64,000 nt of DNA from Owenia fusiformis. Its lineage: Eukaryota; Annelida; Polychaeta; Sabellida; Oweniidae. The notes under the pieces are model-generated. The model was not told the origin of the DNA and did not search any database. It was given only the letters and a program-made list of their open reading frames with translations. Below are positions 46,750-57,115 of this stretch, piece after piece. Made by a program: the position numbers and the translations under genes. Position 1 is the first letter of the stretch, and each line of letters opens with the position of its first letter. The stretch is from positions 24,196,455 to 24,260,454 of the forward strand of contig CAIIXF020000002.1 of the NCBI GenBank assembly GCA_903813345.2, written 5' to 3'.

Positions 46750-49700
46750 TGCTTGGTCTCGTGCCAAGTTTTAGACAGTGAGTGTGGTGTAGTACCAGCA
46801 TCTGACCAAATTAAAGATTATGTCTCTAAAACTGGATATGTCGACACTCTAAGATTTGTAAATAATGTAAAAAATGTAAATTATTCTGAAACACATGTAA
46901 ATATTAATGTTAAAACTGAGGAGCTTATAACATATGTAAATAATAACTGTGATGACTATTCATATTCTTTGTGTGTTGATCCAGCAACACATGTTAAGGA
47001 AGGTAGCAAATATGAAAATGATTCCTTATATGGTTCTAGTAAGTCATCAGAAGTTTGTACTAGTTTCAGTCTAGAAACACATTTGAACTTAGAAACAGAA
47101 ACACATGTCAATTCAGAAACACATTTTAATATTGGTGAAGCCTTATCTCCAGAGAAAAATATTTCAGTACTCGTTTGGAATATTAATAAATTGTCTGACA
47201 AATTGCATGATGGGAAAGATGTACAGACATTTTTACAAGATTATCAAATTATTTTATTATGTGAGACATGGCTTTCACCAATTGAGGATATTGTTTTTGA
47301 AGGTTATACCTGTTACAATCTTGCTCGTAATTCTAATATTAGTACAAGTAATGGTCACTATTCAGGTGGGCTTGCAGTATTTATCAGTAAGGAATATAGT
47401 ACAGGTGGTATTGATATATTACCACAATCCCATGACTTTTTTGTTTGGATAAAGCTAAGCGCCATCTATTTTAAAATTAGTGAAGATTTATTTATATGTT
47501 TTATCTATTTACCATTTAAAGGCTCTGTATATGAATTTGTTACAGGATCAAACAATGTTGACATATTAGAAATGTCAATAGCTTATTACCAAACCTTGGG
47601 TAGAACAATAATTTGTGGTGACATGAATGCCAGGACAGCTAATCTTACTGATAGTAATATAGATATACCTGGTAGCAATGGTAGTTTACCAATTGATATA
47701 TTTAACAATAATGAGGCCATGTCTACACAAGAAAGTAGGGATAAAATTAATGATTTTTTCGGAATACGAGCTTCTATGGATAAGAATATAAGGGCAATCT
47801 CACAAACTCATGGAAGAGAATTTTTATCTCTTTGCAAATCAACAAACATGAAAATTCTCAATGGTCGTCTTTTTAGTGACAAAGAAGTTGGAAAATTTAC
47901 TTGTTATCGAAACTATAGTCGTAATTGTGCGTCAGACCCTGACATTGGTAAATCTGTTATTGATTATGTAGTAGTTCAACCAATGTTAATTCCATTATTA
48001 TCAGATTTTAAAGTACATGATAGAAGGGTAGAATCTGATCATGCCCCTTTACATTTTTCACTTTCACTGACAAAGACTGATCAAAAAACAAGTCTCGAAG
48101 GTAGAACATCAGATCGAAGAAAGAATATGAACATTAATACATATAAGTCATATAAATGGGAACCTGCAAAGAAAAATGAGTTTATACAAAAACTTACCGA
48201 TCAAACTAGTTATGAATTGTTGAGCACTTTTTACACAGAATTAGGCTGTACTAATGTAGGATCAGATGAACTATTGAGGAAACTTTTAAGTGTTATACAT
48301 CATGCATGTGAAGGTACATTTGAATTTAGACAATTAAAATCAAACAAAAACAATAAATTTCCCATAAATTCTTGGTTCACAGATGAATGTAAAATCCTGA
48401 AAAGAAAAGTTCATGGTGCTATTAAAAATAAACTTGATGATAGTCATATCGATCAACTTATTAAACAGTATAATCAAACTAAACAGAGGGAAAAAAGAAA
48501 ATTTAAAGCAGGTATGTTAGAAAGCTTAGTAGAAAATAGATCAAAATGTTCAACTGATTTTTGGAAACTTATTAATGCATTGCCAGGAAATGTAATTAAA
48601 GATATACCAGTTCCCCCTGAGGCCCTATTAACTTTTTTTCAAAATCTGGCAAAGCCCCCAAACTTAGATTATTTTGATAACGAGGCACTCCAAAAGATGA
48701 ATGACTATATTCAAGACTACATTCCAATTAATTCTTATTCTAATGACCCTAATTTAAATCTCTGCCATGATATCATAGATGACAGAATTAGTCAAATTGA
48801 GGTTTATAATGCTTTTAAAAGAGTAAACTCTAATAAATCAGCCGGCATTGATGGCATCCCATCAAACATAATTCGTAATTGTGAGGCTCTTATTCCAGAT
48901 TTCACGGCACTTTTTAATGCAATATTTGACAGTGGAAATTATCCACAGGACTGGAGCATTGGTATGTTGAGTCCGCTTTTTAAACAAGGAAGTAGACTTA
49001 AAGCTGATAACTACAGAGGTATAAATGTATTAGCTTGTATCGGTAATGTATTTGACTCCATTATTCAAAATCGACTTGTTTTTAACGCACAGGTACAGAA
49101 TATCCAAGATCCTCTACAGGGTCCATATAAGGAAAATAGCCGTACAATTGATAACATATTTTTACTACAAACATTAATTAACAAATCTAAACTGCTTAAA
49201 AAACCTTTGTTTACATGTATGGTTGACTTCAAAAAGGCGTTTGACTTTATAGATCGATCAGTTTTGCTATACAAACTCAGTAAAAGTGGCATAAGTCCTC
49301 ATACCAAAATGTATAAAATCATCGACAATATGTATTCCAAATCTCAATCTTGTCTAAAGTTAAAGAATGGAGTAACAGATTATTTTGATACTGATATAGG
49401 GGTTTTGCAAGGTAGTGTGCTTAGTACTTTTTTATTCAATCATTTCATCGATGATCTTACTTTACAATTACCAGCTCACTGTGGTGTTATTTTAAACGGT
49501 AAAAGGTTAAATCATCTTCTATGGGCGGATGACCTTGTATTGATCTCAGAATCCAGTGACGGATTGCAGCTATTGCTTGACACACTTTTTTCTTTTTGTA
49601 AGACTAACAGGTTAATTGTCAACACGATGAAAACTAAAGCACTTATCTTCAATTCTAAAAGATCATTCAAATTTGAATTTAATGACCAAACTATAGAATG

Positions 49701-50712
49701 TGTCAAAGAATACAAATATTTAGGTCTCATTCTCACCAAAAATAACAGTTTTGATCTGAACACTAAGTACCTTAAAGAACAATCAAAAAAGGCACTTTTT
49801 AAGATAAAGCAACAATATAAGAAGTTTAATGATGTACCACCGGATGTGGCTCTTCATCTGTTTAATGCGTTAGTTAGTCCTATTTTATGTTATGCATGTG
49901 AAATATGGTATGATAAAAAGCAAATGAAAGCAATTGAGTCAATTCATTTGTCTTTTTTAAAGTCAACATTAGGTGTTAAATCACAAACTGCAAGCCCAGC
50001 TGTATATGGTGACCTAGGGAGATACCCATTATCAATCAAAATAGAATCTTACATTATAAAATACTGGCTTAGGTTTCAAAATTTTCCAGAGAGTAATATA
50101 TTAAATCAAGCATACTTATATGATAGGGGTAATCAAGAGTTAGGGTTTAAAAGTTGGTCAAGCAAGGTTTATGATATACTCAGAAAATGTGATTTATTAG
50201 ATTATTGGAATAATCAAAATTTGGATACTGAAAATCTGGTGAATATGGTTGAAAAGAAATTAAAAATATTATTTGTAGAAAAATGGAAAAATGATTTGAA
50301 CACTTATCCTATATTGAGAACGTACAAATTATTTAAAAATGATTTTGGTAAAGAATTGTACTTGAAACTAGATAATAAAAAGTATAGATTGGCTACAAGT
50401 AGATTTAGAATGAGTTCTCATCAGTTAGCAATTGAGACTGGAAGACATACAAAGCCAAAACCAAAACCTTTAGAGGAAAGATTATGTAATATTTGTAAAG
50501 ATGTAGAGGATGAATGTCATTTCTTTTTAGCTTGTACAAAAAATGATGAGAATAGGCAAATATTATATACAAAAGCCCGTGAAATTTTACCTAACTTGGA
50601 TTTACAAAGTGAAAATTTATTTGTCAATCTTATTTCTAATAAAAATGTAACCTTGCAAAGACATATTGGCAAATTCATTTACCATTCATTTAAGAATTTA
50701 GCATGGTCATAA
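46663..50712 (+). CDS. Endonuclease/reverse transcriptase of LINE (ORF2-like), with host-derived start
   Basis: The frame is open from ATG 46663 (host DNA) to TAA 50712. Its first 29 codons precede the element junction. The APE endonuclease domain begins at about nt 47161 (ISVLVWNINKLS), with LLCETWL, CGDMNART (about 47612) and SDHAPLHF (about 48034). Reverse transcriptase follows, with SAGIDGIPSNII (48838), DNYRGIN, VDFKKAFDF, GVLQGSVLS and LLWADDLV (49516), where Trp replaces the usual Tyr of YADD. The C-terminus has CNICKDVEDECHFFLAC (50485), a CX2CX7HX4C zinc-knuckle-like motif. It would nick target DNA and copy the element RNA. The clade is not certain. No element-encoded Met lies before the endonuclease. 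Confidence 0.93.
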   Translation: MITKILFFKLFILSKFNLTYDDVTWTLQWCLVSCQVLDSECGVVPASDQIKDYVSKTGYVDTLRFVNNVKNVNYSETHVNINVKTEELITYVNNNCDDYSYSLCVDPATHVKEGSKYENDSLYGSSKSSEVCTSFSLETHLNLETETHVNSETHFNIGEALSPEKNISVLVWNINKLSDKLHDGKDVQTFLQDYQIILLCETWLSPIEDIVFEGYTCYNLARNSNISTSNGHYSGGLAVFISKEYSTGGIDILPQSHDFFVWIKLSAIYFKISEDLFICFIYLPFKGSVYEFVTGSNNVDILEMSIAYYQTLGRTIICGDMNARTANLTDSNIDIPGSNGSLPIDIFNNNEAMSTQESRDKINDFFGIRASMDKNIRAISQTHGREFLSLCKSTNMKILNGRLFSDKEVGKFTCYRNYSRNCASDPDIGKSVIDYVVVQPMLIPLLSDFKVHDRRVESDHAPLHFSLSLTKTDQKTSLEGRTSDRRKNMNINTYKSYKWEPAKKNEFIQKLTDQTSYELLSTFYTELGCTNVGSDELLRKLLSVIHHACEGTFEFRQLKSNKNNKFPINSWFTDECKILKRKVHGAIKNKLDDSHIDQLIKQYNQTKQREKRKFKAGMLESLVENRSKCSTDFWKLINALPGNVIKDIPVPPEALLTFFQNLAKPPNLDYFDNEALQKMNDYIQDYIPINSYSNDPNLNLCHDIIDDRISQIEVYNAFKRVNSNKSAGIDGIPSNIIRNCEALIPDFTALFNAIFDSGNYPQDWSIGMLSPLFKQGSRLKADNYRGINVLACIGNVFDSIIQNRLVFNAQVQNIQDPLQGPYKENSRTIDNIFLLQTLINKSKLLKKPLFTCMVDFKKAFDFIDRSVLLYKLSKSGISPHTKMYKIIDNMYSKSQSCLKLKNGVTDYFDTDIGVLQGSVLSTFLFNHFIDDLTLQLPAHCGVILNGKRLNHLLWADDLVLISESSDGLQLLLDTLFSFCKTNRLIVNTMKTKALIFNSKRSFKFEFNDQTIECVKEYKYLGLILTKNNSFDLNTKYLKEQSKKALFKIKQQYKKFNDVPPDVALHLFNALVSPILCYACEIWYDKKQMKAIESIHLSFLKSTLGVKSQTASPAVYGDLGRYPLSIKIESYIIKYWLRFQNFPESNILNQAYLYDRGNQELGFKSWSSKVYDILRKCDLLDYWNNQNLDTENLVNMVEKKLKILFVEKWKNDLNTYPILRTYKLFKNDFGKELYLKLDNKKYRLATSRFRMSSHQLAIETGRHTKPKPKPLEERLCNICKDVEDECHFFLACTKNDENRQILYTKAREILPNLDLQSENLFVNLISNKNVTLQRHIGKFIYHSFKNLAWS

Positions 50713-50870
50713 TGCATTGTGTGTGCACCACACTATTATTGTTACCATATATATTTTTATATATTTTTTGTATTTTTTAGTTTAGTTGGTGTTTTGTAGT
50801 TTAGATATGTAGTCTACCATAGTTCTGACTAATGTAATCATGTTATGATACTATATGTCAATAAAAGTTA
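46750..50870 (+). mobile_element. Non-LTR retrotransposon (APE-type LINE)
   Basis: The empty site in copy A (CCAGTGG joined to TATATAATAG at 7558/7559) fixes both junctions to within a base or two. The element holds one long frame, about 160 bp of 3' untranslated DNA with AATAAA at 50860-50865, and no poly(A) tail. No target-site duplication is evident. No ORF1 is present and the 5' end begins inside an open frame, so it is probably 5'-truncated. The intact frame and its absence from copy A both indicate an insertion younger than the block duplication. Confidence 0.93.
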
Positions 50871-51131
50871 TATATAATAGTCACACAGGAAGAGATATTA
50901 CACAAAATACATAGTCACACAGTTTTTAATACACTTCATTACACAAATTATAGAAAATATTATCAATACATTACACTAATTATACAAGATCAAGAAAACA
51001 TTCAAAATTTATAAGTACTAATGCACTGGTAAATAAAGTGTTTCATCTATCGATCAAAATAATGAAGGTGATGGTCTAATGAACCATGTAAATCATAATT
51101 ATTTATTATGTATATTTTTCTTCATATTTAG
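50871..51131. other. Block-1 DNA, intron-like side of the GH13 exon
   Basis: It matches 7559-7820. It ends in the pyrimidine-rich TTTTTCTTCATATTTAG acceptor of the exon that follows. No other feature is seen. Confidence 0.6.
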
Positions 51132-51312
51132 GAATAAAATCCCGCCTTGGCTATATAGAGTATTTAGGCGTAGGTGCAATATGGTTAAGTCCAATACACA
51201 CCTTTCCAATGGCAGACTTTGGATATGATATTGCTGACTTTAAGAATATTGATCCAATCTTTGGCAACATAGAGGATTTACAGATTATGATAAAAAGAAG
51301 CACATACAAAAG
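51132..51312 (+). other. Intact orphan exon of a GH13 maltase/SLC3A1-like gene
   Basis: Between a TTTAG acceptor and a GTATGT donor, one frame is open across 181 nt, with phase 1 entry and phase 2 exit. It reads IKSRLGYIEYLGVGAIWLSP, then MADFGYDIADF and NIDPIFGNIEDL. That matches the N-terminal GH13 barrel region of alpha-glucosidases and the rBAT/SLC3A1 heavy chain, where the motif is normally D-Y-L-x-x-L-G-V-x-A-I-W-[IL]-S-P-x-x-x-S-P-M-x-D-F-G-Y-D. No upstream (YQIYPRSF) or downstream exons are visible nearby, so it may be a passenger fragment. Two damaged copies lie at 7821 and 16892. Confidence 0.8.
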
Positions 51313-51614
51313 GTATGTATAGTTTAGTTTATTATATACCTTATATGTATTCTAGATGCTCAATGGCCTATTCATGGTCACATGATATGAAATAGATGAA
51401 CTAATTCCCTGGAAAGTGCTAAATCCCTGATATCATAGAAGAAGAAATGTACTAATCACCAGTTAGGTCATGTGACCAGTCATTAGTACAATTTTTCTCC
51501 CCCTGATAGGTGAGATGATGGGAGGTGAAAGCCAAATGCCTTTAAATGCCAATAAGAACCTGTAAACATAAAATGTTGAAATGAAAATACTTCTCATTTT
51601 CTTCTTTTCTCTTT

Positions 51615-53339
51615 TTAAAACTTCTTTTCTCCAGTATGAATTGGATTATGTCTTACTAAGCTACTCCTGTCTGCAAATGTTTTAGAACAAATGTTACATT
51701 TAAATGGCTTTTCCCCAGTATGAATTCGATTATGTTTTTTTAAGGTAGATCTATGTGCAAATGCTTTTGAACAAATGTCGCATTTATACTGCTTCACTCC
51801 AGTATGAATGATTTTGTGTCTTTCTAAATAAGATATCAGTGCAAATGGTTTTGAACAAATGTCACATTTAAACTGCTTTATTCCAGTATGAATGAGATTG
51901 TGAGTTATTAAATTTGATTTCACTGCAAATGTTTTAAAACAAATGTAACATTTAAACTGTTTTTCTCCAGTATGAATGAGATTGTGACATGCTAAGTAAG
52001 ATTTCAGTGCAAATGTTTTAGAACAAATGTCACATTTAAACTGCTTTTTTCCAGTATGGATAAGATTGTGACTTACCAAGTAAGATTTACATGTAAATGA
52101 TTTAGAACAAATGTCACATTTAAACTGCTTTTTCCCAGTATGGTAAACATTGTGACTTACCAAGCTAGATTTATGTGCATATGTTTTTGAACAAGTTTCA
52201 CATTTAAACTGCTTTTCTCCAGTATGGATGAGATTGTGCCTTCCTAAGTTATATTTCAGTGCAAATGTTTTTGAACAAATGTCACATTTAAAGTGCTTTT
52301 CTCTCGTATGGACAAGATTATGTTTTACTAAGTAAGATTTCCGTGCAAATGTTTTGAAACATTTGTCACATTCAAACTGTTTTTCTCCAGTGTGAATGAG
52401 TTTGTGAAGGGCCAAGTAAGATTTACGTGCAAATATTTTAGAGAAAATGTAACACTCAAACTGTTTTTCTCCAGTGTGGATGAGAATATGGCTTTCAAAG
52501 TTGGATTTCCTTGCAAATAATTTAGAACAAATATTACATTCAAACTGTTTTTCTTCAGTATGGATGAGAATATGGCGTACCAAGTAAGATTTACGTGCAA
52601 ATGCTTTAGAGCAAATGTAACACTCAAACTGTTTTTCTCCAGTGTGGATGAGAATATGGCTTTCCAAGTTGGATTTCCTTGCAAATGATTTAGAACAAAT
52701 ATTACATTCAAACTGTTTTTCTTCAGTATGGATGAGAATATGGCGTACCAAGTAAGATTTACGTGCAAATGCTTTAGAGCAAATGTAACACTCAAACTGT
52801 TTTTCTCCAGTGTGGATGAGAATATGGCTTTCCAAGTTGGATTTCCTTGCAAATGTTTTAGAACAAATATTACATTCAAACTGTTTTTCTTCAGTATGGA
52901 TGAGAATATGGCGTACCAAGTAAGATTTACATGCAAATGTTTTGGAGCATATATCACATTTAAACTGCTTATCTCCAGTATGAATGAGATAGTGTCTTAC
53001 TAAATCAGATTTCTGTCCAAATGTTTTAGAGCAAACCTCACATTTATACTGTTTTTCTCCACTATGGATGAGATTGTGTGTTATTAAATAAGATTGACGT
53101 GAAAAGGTTTTCAAACAAATATCACATTTAAACTTTTTTCCTCCAGTATGGATGAAATTATGTCTTACAAAGGCAGATTTGTGTGCAAATGATTTAAAAC
53201 AAATGTCACAATTAAACTTCCTTTCTCCTGTATGTATGTCATTGTGTTTTTCTAAGTAACACTTCAAAGTAAATGTCTCGGAACAAATGTCACATTTAAA
53301 ATTCTTTTCTCCAGTATGGACAGGGTTGTGATTAGGCAT
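51615..53339 (-). CDS. 20-finger C2H2 zinc-finger protein, intact
   Basis: ATG 53339 opens MPNHNPVHTGEKNF. An upstream ATGAGTTCATGA is the homologue of the MSSE start at 21464 but stops after two codons, so 53339 is the usable start. Twenty 28-residue fingers follow. Finger 11 (CYIFSKIF) has Phe for its second zinc cysteine. A two-finger unit (168 bp: one finger with SNLESH, one with SYLVRH) is repeated three times at about 52440-52960. The protein ends abruptly after TGEKKF. Its stop lies about 16 bp from the block-1 boundary, so the 3' end may have been made by the rearrangement. No effector domain is seen. It is predicted to be a nuclear DNA-binding protein. Confidence 0.9.
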   Translation of the reverse strand: MPNHNPVHTGEKNFKCDICSETFTLKCYLEKHNDIHTGERKFNCDICFKSFAHKSAFVRHNFIHTGGKKFKCDICLKTFSRQSYLITHNLIHSGEKQYKCEVCSKTFGQKSDLVRHYLIHTGDKQFKCDICSKTFACKSYLVRHILIHTEEKQFECNICSKTFARKSNLESHILIHTGEKQFECYICSKAFARKSYLVRHILIHTEEKQFECNICSKSFARKSNLESHILIHTGEKQFECYICSKAFARKSYLVRHILIHTEEKQFECNICSKLFARKSNFESHILIHTGEKQFECYIFSKIFARKSYLALHKLIHTGEKQFECDKCFKTFARKSYLVKHNLVHTREKHFKCDICSKTFALKYNLGRHNLIHTGEKQFKCETCSKTYAHKSSLVSHNVYHTGKKQFKCDICSKSFTCKSYLVSHNLIHTGKKQFKCDICSKTFALKSYLACHNLIHTGEKQFKCYICFKTFAVKSNLITHNLIHTGIKQFKCDICSKPFALISYLERHKIIHTGVKQYKCDICSKAFAHRSTLKKHNRIHTGEKPFKCNICSKTFADRSSLVRHNPIHTGEKKF

Positions 53340-54053
53340 TCTTCATGAACTCATAGTGGCTTCTTTAGAATACCATAGAACAGTAACGGCTATTCATTCA
53401 GTTACAGTATTAATTCAGCTCGGTGTTTATGTTGGTTGTAATTCAGCACTGTTAGTATACCTTATGTTGCAATCCAGCACTGTCAATATGTAACACAATC
53501 CAGGACAGTCAATATCAAGAACATATCCACAATTTTCTTGAGGTTATAATTAACATTGATGGTAATTCAGTATTGGCAATATCTAGCATGGAGCCCCATA
53601 CAGTTATTTAGCATTGTCAAGTATTGTCAATGTGTATTCCATGTACAACTAGATCATCAAATGTCTCTCAATCTTCAACATTTCAGTTGCTTTTGTCCAT
53701 GGATAATCGTATGTCCTTTGTTGTTCAAATTAGATTATATCATGGGCTTTCAATCTAGTTGAAAGCCCATGATTATATTTAAACTTTTCAATCTAATGTG
53801 AACCAGACTATGACACATTACAGTGTACTTCTATATTATATATGATATATTCTGGTTGTTCATTCCTGAGACCAACATAAAGTATGTAGAGTATGTTTGT
53901 CTCACTTCATTCTTCATTCTTGTAATTTATGCTACCAACTGATAGATAATGTATGATATAATGTCATAATCTCTTTGTTTAATCCTCATGTGAGCTGTCC
54001 ATTCCCTGGACAACTGAACTACTCACATGTACAATGTACATGTCCTTTTCTGT
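53340..54053 (-). promoter_or_regulatory. 5' flank of the 20-finger gene
   Basis: The proximal sequence (ATACCATAGAACAGTAACGG) matches the flanks at 12250 and 21480. A relic finger lies at about 53690-53820, split by the short palindrome GGGCTTTCAATCTAGTTGAAAGCCC (in two halves). The module with GGGAAGGACCATT is at 54869, which is about 1.03 kb upstream of the ATG once the 497-bp MITE is subtracted. Confidence 0.5.
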
Positions 54054-54059
54054 GAGCCG

Positions 54060-54556
54060 CAGGCCTGTCAACTGTCCCGCAATTTGCGTATTTGTCACGC
54101 ATTTGCTGAAGAATTTGAAGTCACGCCAGTTTTTTTTGCGTGACAGAAAATGTCACGCAAATACGCATTTTACCTGGTAATTGTCAAGCAAAAATATTTC
54201 TGTAGAAATTTTTTCGAAATATGTTTACGATACGGTAAAAATACGAACGTCGGAAAAAAACCGAACGCAATTTGTTCGGATTTGTCACGCGAATCACGTA
54301 TATGTCACGCATGTTCATTGTAAATTTTCGTCCCTCCCCCCCCCCCCCCCCCCCCCCCGTTGACGCCATCGCGAGCGTAGCGAGCGCGAAAAATTTGAGG
54401 TGATCAAAGTTTGGCAAAGGTGCTCAAACTTTGGCCAAAGGTGTTTAAAAGTTGGCCAAAGGTGTTCAAAATTTGGACAAAAGTGTTCAGATTTGGACTT
54501 AGGTGTCCAACATTTTGAAGTCACTCATATTAGGTGGTCCCAAGTTGACAGCCCTG
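54060..54556. mobile_element. MITE, CCTGTCAACTGTCCCGC family, 6-bp TSD GAGCCG
   Basis: The ends are CAGGCCTGTCAACTGTCC and CAAGTTGACAGCCCTG. GAGCCG is duplicated at 54054-54059 and 54557-54562. It is nearly identical at its left end to 22294-22633. Inside are a long C-tract (54336-54358) and tandem GGTGTTCAAA.TTTGG.C units. The frames on both strands here are not genes. Confidence 0.92.
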
Positions 54557-55137
54557 GAGCCGTCACTAGATATGTTACTAGGAGCAGAGAAAGGAAGGAG
54601 TAGGTACAGACTTTATGACCTCCACTTCAACAATAATTAGTCGCAGATACCTTTGCAAATAATGTCATGGTGATCTTGTTTTATAATTCAACAAAATAAT
54701 GAAAGGAGTAGAACTAAATCATAAAATAATCAACAAAAAAATGTTAAAAAATTCCCAAATATTTGACACGTTATTAAATAACTTATAACAAAAAGCAAAG
54801 ATTCAATATGACAAGAATTAAAGAGTAAATTTAAGTACAGGTATTGCAAGATTCTGTTTCTTGCAAAAGGGAAGGACCATTCGACGTTTCGTACATTACA
54901 CATGTTATATACTCAGTAGGCCAAAAATGAGACACTCAGATATTTCGCTTTGAGTGGATTTGAACCAAATGTAATGGAACTTATAAGGGTCAGAATCATT
55001 TAATGTGTATGTAGAAGTCAAATGAGGAAGAAACTGCACAATTCCAAGGGACTTTGCTCATTTAAATAAAAGATGCTCATGAATATAAGGTTATATAAAT
55101 AAGGTATATCTGGCTAGAATATTTAAAAGGGAACATC
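54557..55137. other. Distal ZNF 5' flank, then unassigned AT-rich DNA
   Basis: The upstream module runs from 54600 to 54885 and matches 12900-13225 and 26400-26735. After 54885 the sequence no longer matches those copies. It contains no supported gene. Confidence 0.6.
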
Positions 55138-55358
55138 CAGGCCCGAAGCCAGGGTGGGGGGGGGGTTCGATGGGTTCGAGTGACCCCCCCCCCCCCCCCG
55201 CCCCGGCCACAAAATCTTTCAAAATAATGCAGTTTTTACCATTCTGAGCACTTTTTGAGTGATTTTGTCAATTTTTGAACCAAAATTGTCTCAAGTGAAC
55301 ACCCCCCCTGGAATTTTTCTAAAAGTGACCCCCTTGGCAAATCCTGGTTAAGGGCCTG
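55138..55358. mobile_element. Small MITE with 5-bp TSD ACATC
   Basis: The ends are CAGGCCCGAAGCCAGG and CCTGGTTAAGGGCCTG. ACATC occurs at 55133-55137 and 55359-55363. G-tract and C-tract lie subterminally. GACCCCCTTGGCAAATCC near its right end resembles the older sequence at 30785-30805 and 55820-55840. Confidence 0.85.
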
Positions 55359-55858
55359 ACATCCCCTATTTAATTCAATATATACATTTCTGTATATCCT
55401 AATCATCAAAAAGGTAGTTCCATTGATCAGACATCTAGAATCTAGAAAACTAGAATCTCAAAGTAAACATAGGGAAGATTTTTAAAAATAAATTGTTTCC
55501 AACTGATATTCATTCAAACCTATACTCGTATCAAAGTAATTCTAAGAATATCTACAGATGTCACCCTTAGAATCAGGTATTTTTATTTAATTAGCATAGA
55601 TTGAGGATGATTCCTATTTTGGAAGAATGCTCGTGTTTTGTAACATTCAAAATCTACAGTTAAATAAGGGTTTTTGAGGTTCGATGCTCAACCCCCTTGA
55701 CCAAAAATTCTTTCAAAATCATGCAGTTTTTCACCATTTTAATCACTTTTCCGGTAATCTAGGTCATTTCTGGGCCAAGATGTCAAAAATGAATCCCCAT
55801 GGAATTTTTTAAAAACTGAACCCCCCCCCCCTTGGCAAATCCTTGCTACAAGCCTTAA

Positions 55859-56376
55859 AGATTCCGATAAATCAGGCTACGTATACCGCCGTATTTAAAT
55901 AAGGGGATTAGAAGGGTTTATTTCTTATTTAGGTATGCAAGCTATATAAAATTAGGCCTTCTAGCATGCATGTACTCGTGTGTACAATCAGCATGCCCTT
56001 CAATATTATATAAACACGGTGTTACTATACCAGGCTATTCAATATGTACTACATAATGTACACTATTTATGTGTGTACTATATGGGAATACGATTCCCCG
56101 TGAAACAAAAGACAAATACTTTTTATATGTCCAAAATGAGACATTTGATTGATACATACACTAAATAGTTTTATAAATAACATCTTCGAAGTATATGTAA
56201 TAGTAATTTTCAATTTCAATGGTGAAACTTTCCTGGTTACGATGTATACGGGAAATCATCACGAGACGAAGATTGTTCGCCTTCCTGGCTTACCTCTGAA
56301 TCGTGTACCTGGTAATCCCTTTATATAGTTTAGCGAGAGCGGTGCGCCTGCGCAGTTTTAAACTTTGGCGCACACT
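55859..56376. mobile_element. 518-bp insert at a TTAA target
   Basis: TTAA is present at both edges (55855-55858 and 56377-56380), and the first copy of block 2 has a single TTAA at 30818-30821. A TTAA duplication is typical of piggyBac or Kolobok elements. The ends AGATTCCG and CGCACACT do not form a convincing inverted repeat, so the class is unresolved. Confidence 0.75.
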
Positions 56377-56887
56377 TTAAGAGGGTTTATTTCTCTGTTT
56401 GTTCATGTGATTAAAGCTGTTCAAAACCTTATTAGGTAGATACCAATGCTTTTTGTCACTCAACTTTTGGTAATTAAAAGTCTGTGCCTGCATTTAATAG
56501 TTATATATTGTCCTGTGCATCATTTTGAAACCATATCCTAATTTCTTTCACAAACCTTTTGTTGATTCTGCAATAATATCCAATTTGTAAACATTATTTA
56601 GCCTTTTAAGTGGGAACTTTTTTGAAATTTCCACAATGACTGCCATGTGATTCTAGAATTCTCATGAGTGTGACGTGACATCACAAGATTTTGCGTAAAA
56701 GAGGGAATAGAAATAATAGAGAATCTATTTTTTATTGAGTGATTTTTTATCAGTACATGTACTACATACACTCCACGCATATACAGAAAAAGATATAATA
56801 CATTATATAATACATAACAAATAAGAAATAGAATAGTCAGCTGTTAATTAAACAAAAAATGAAAACAGAATCAAAATTCAAATGTTA

Positions 56888-57115
56888 GATTTCAACTGCT
56901 TTTCTCTGGTATGGATGTTATTGTGCCTTACTAACTGTGATTTCCTTGCAAATGTTTTTGAACAAATGTCACATTTTAAATTTTTTCTCCAGTATGAATG
57001 ATATCTTGTCTAAGTAAATATGATTTTCTTGGAGATGTTTTCAAACAAAAGTCACAATTCAACTGCTTTTCTCCAGTATGGATGAAATTATGAGATTTCC
57101 TTGCAACTGTCTAAA
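56888..57115 (-). pseudogene. Zinc-finger fragment, three decayed fingers
   Basis: It matches 32055-32199 and 33548-33691 and then continues without the insert seen there. Diagnostic strings are AACTGCTTTTCTCTGGTATGG and CAACTGCTTTTCTCCAGTATGG. Frame breaks prevent a product. Confidence 0.75.

Larger units (their letters stand above)
42098..51598. repeat. Segmental duplication block 1, copy B
   Basis: This is the partner of 1-8375. It carries the LINE (46750-50870) and the MITE at 45149-45632, both missing from copy A, and lacks three elements that copy A gained. It ends within 20 bp of the stop codon of the zinc-finger gene at 51615. Confidence 0.92.

Noticed and set aside
42098-51598. Blocks 1A and 1B as two alleles wrongly placed in tandem
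   Set aside because: Not fully excluded. However, they lie 42 kb apart with unique sequence between, differ by several TE insertions, and a second block pair keeps the same order. A real duplication is preferred.
52328-52957. 209-codon minus-strand frame overlapping the 20-finger gene
   Set aside because: It is the alternative-frame shadow of the repeated 168-bp finger unit.
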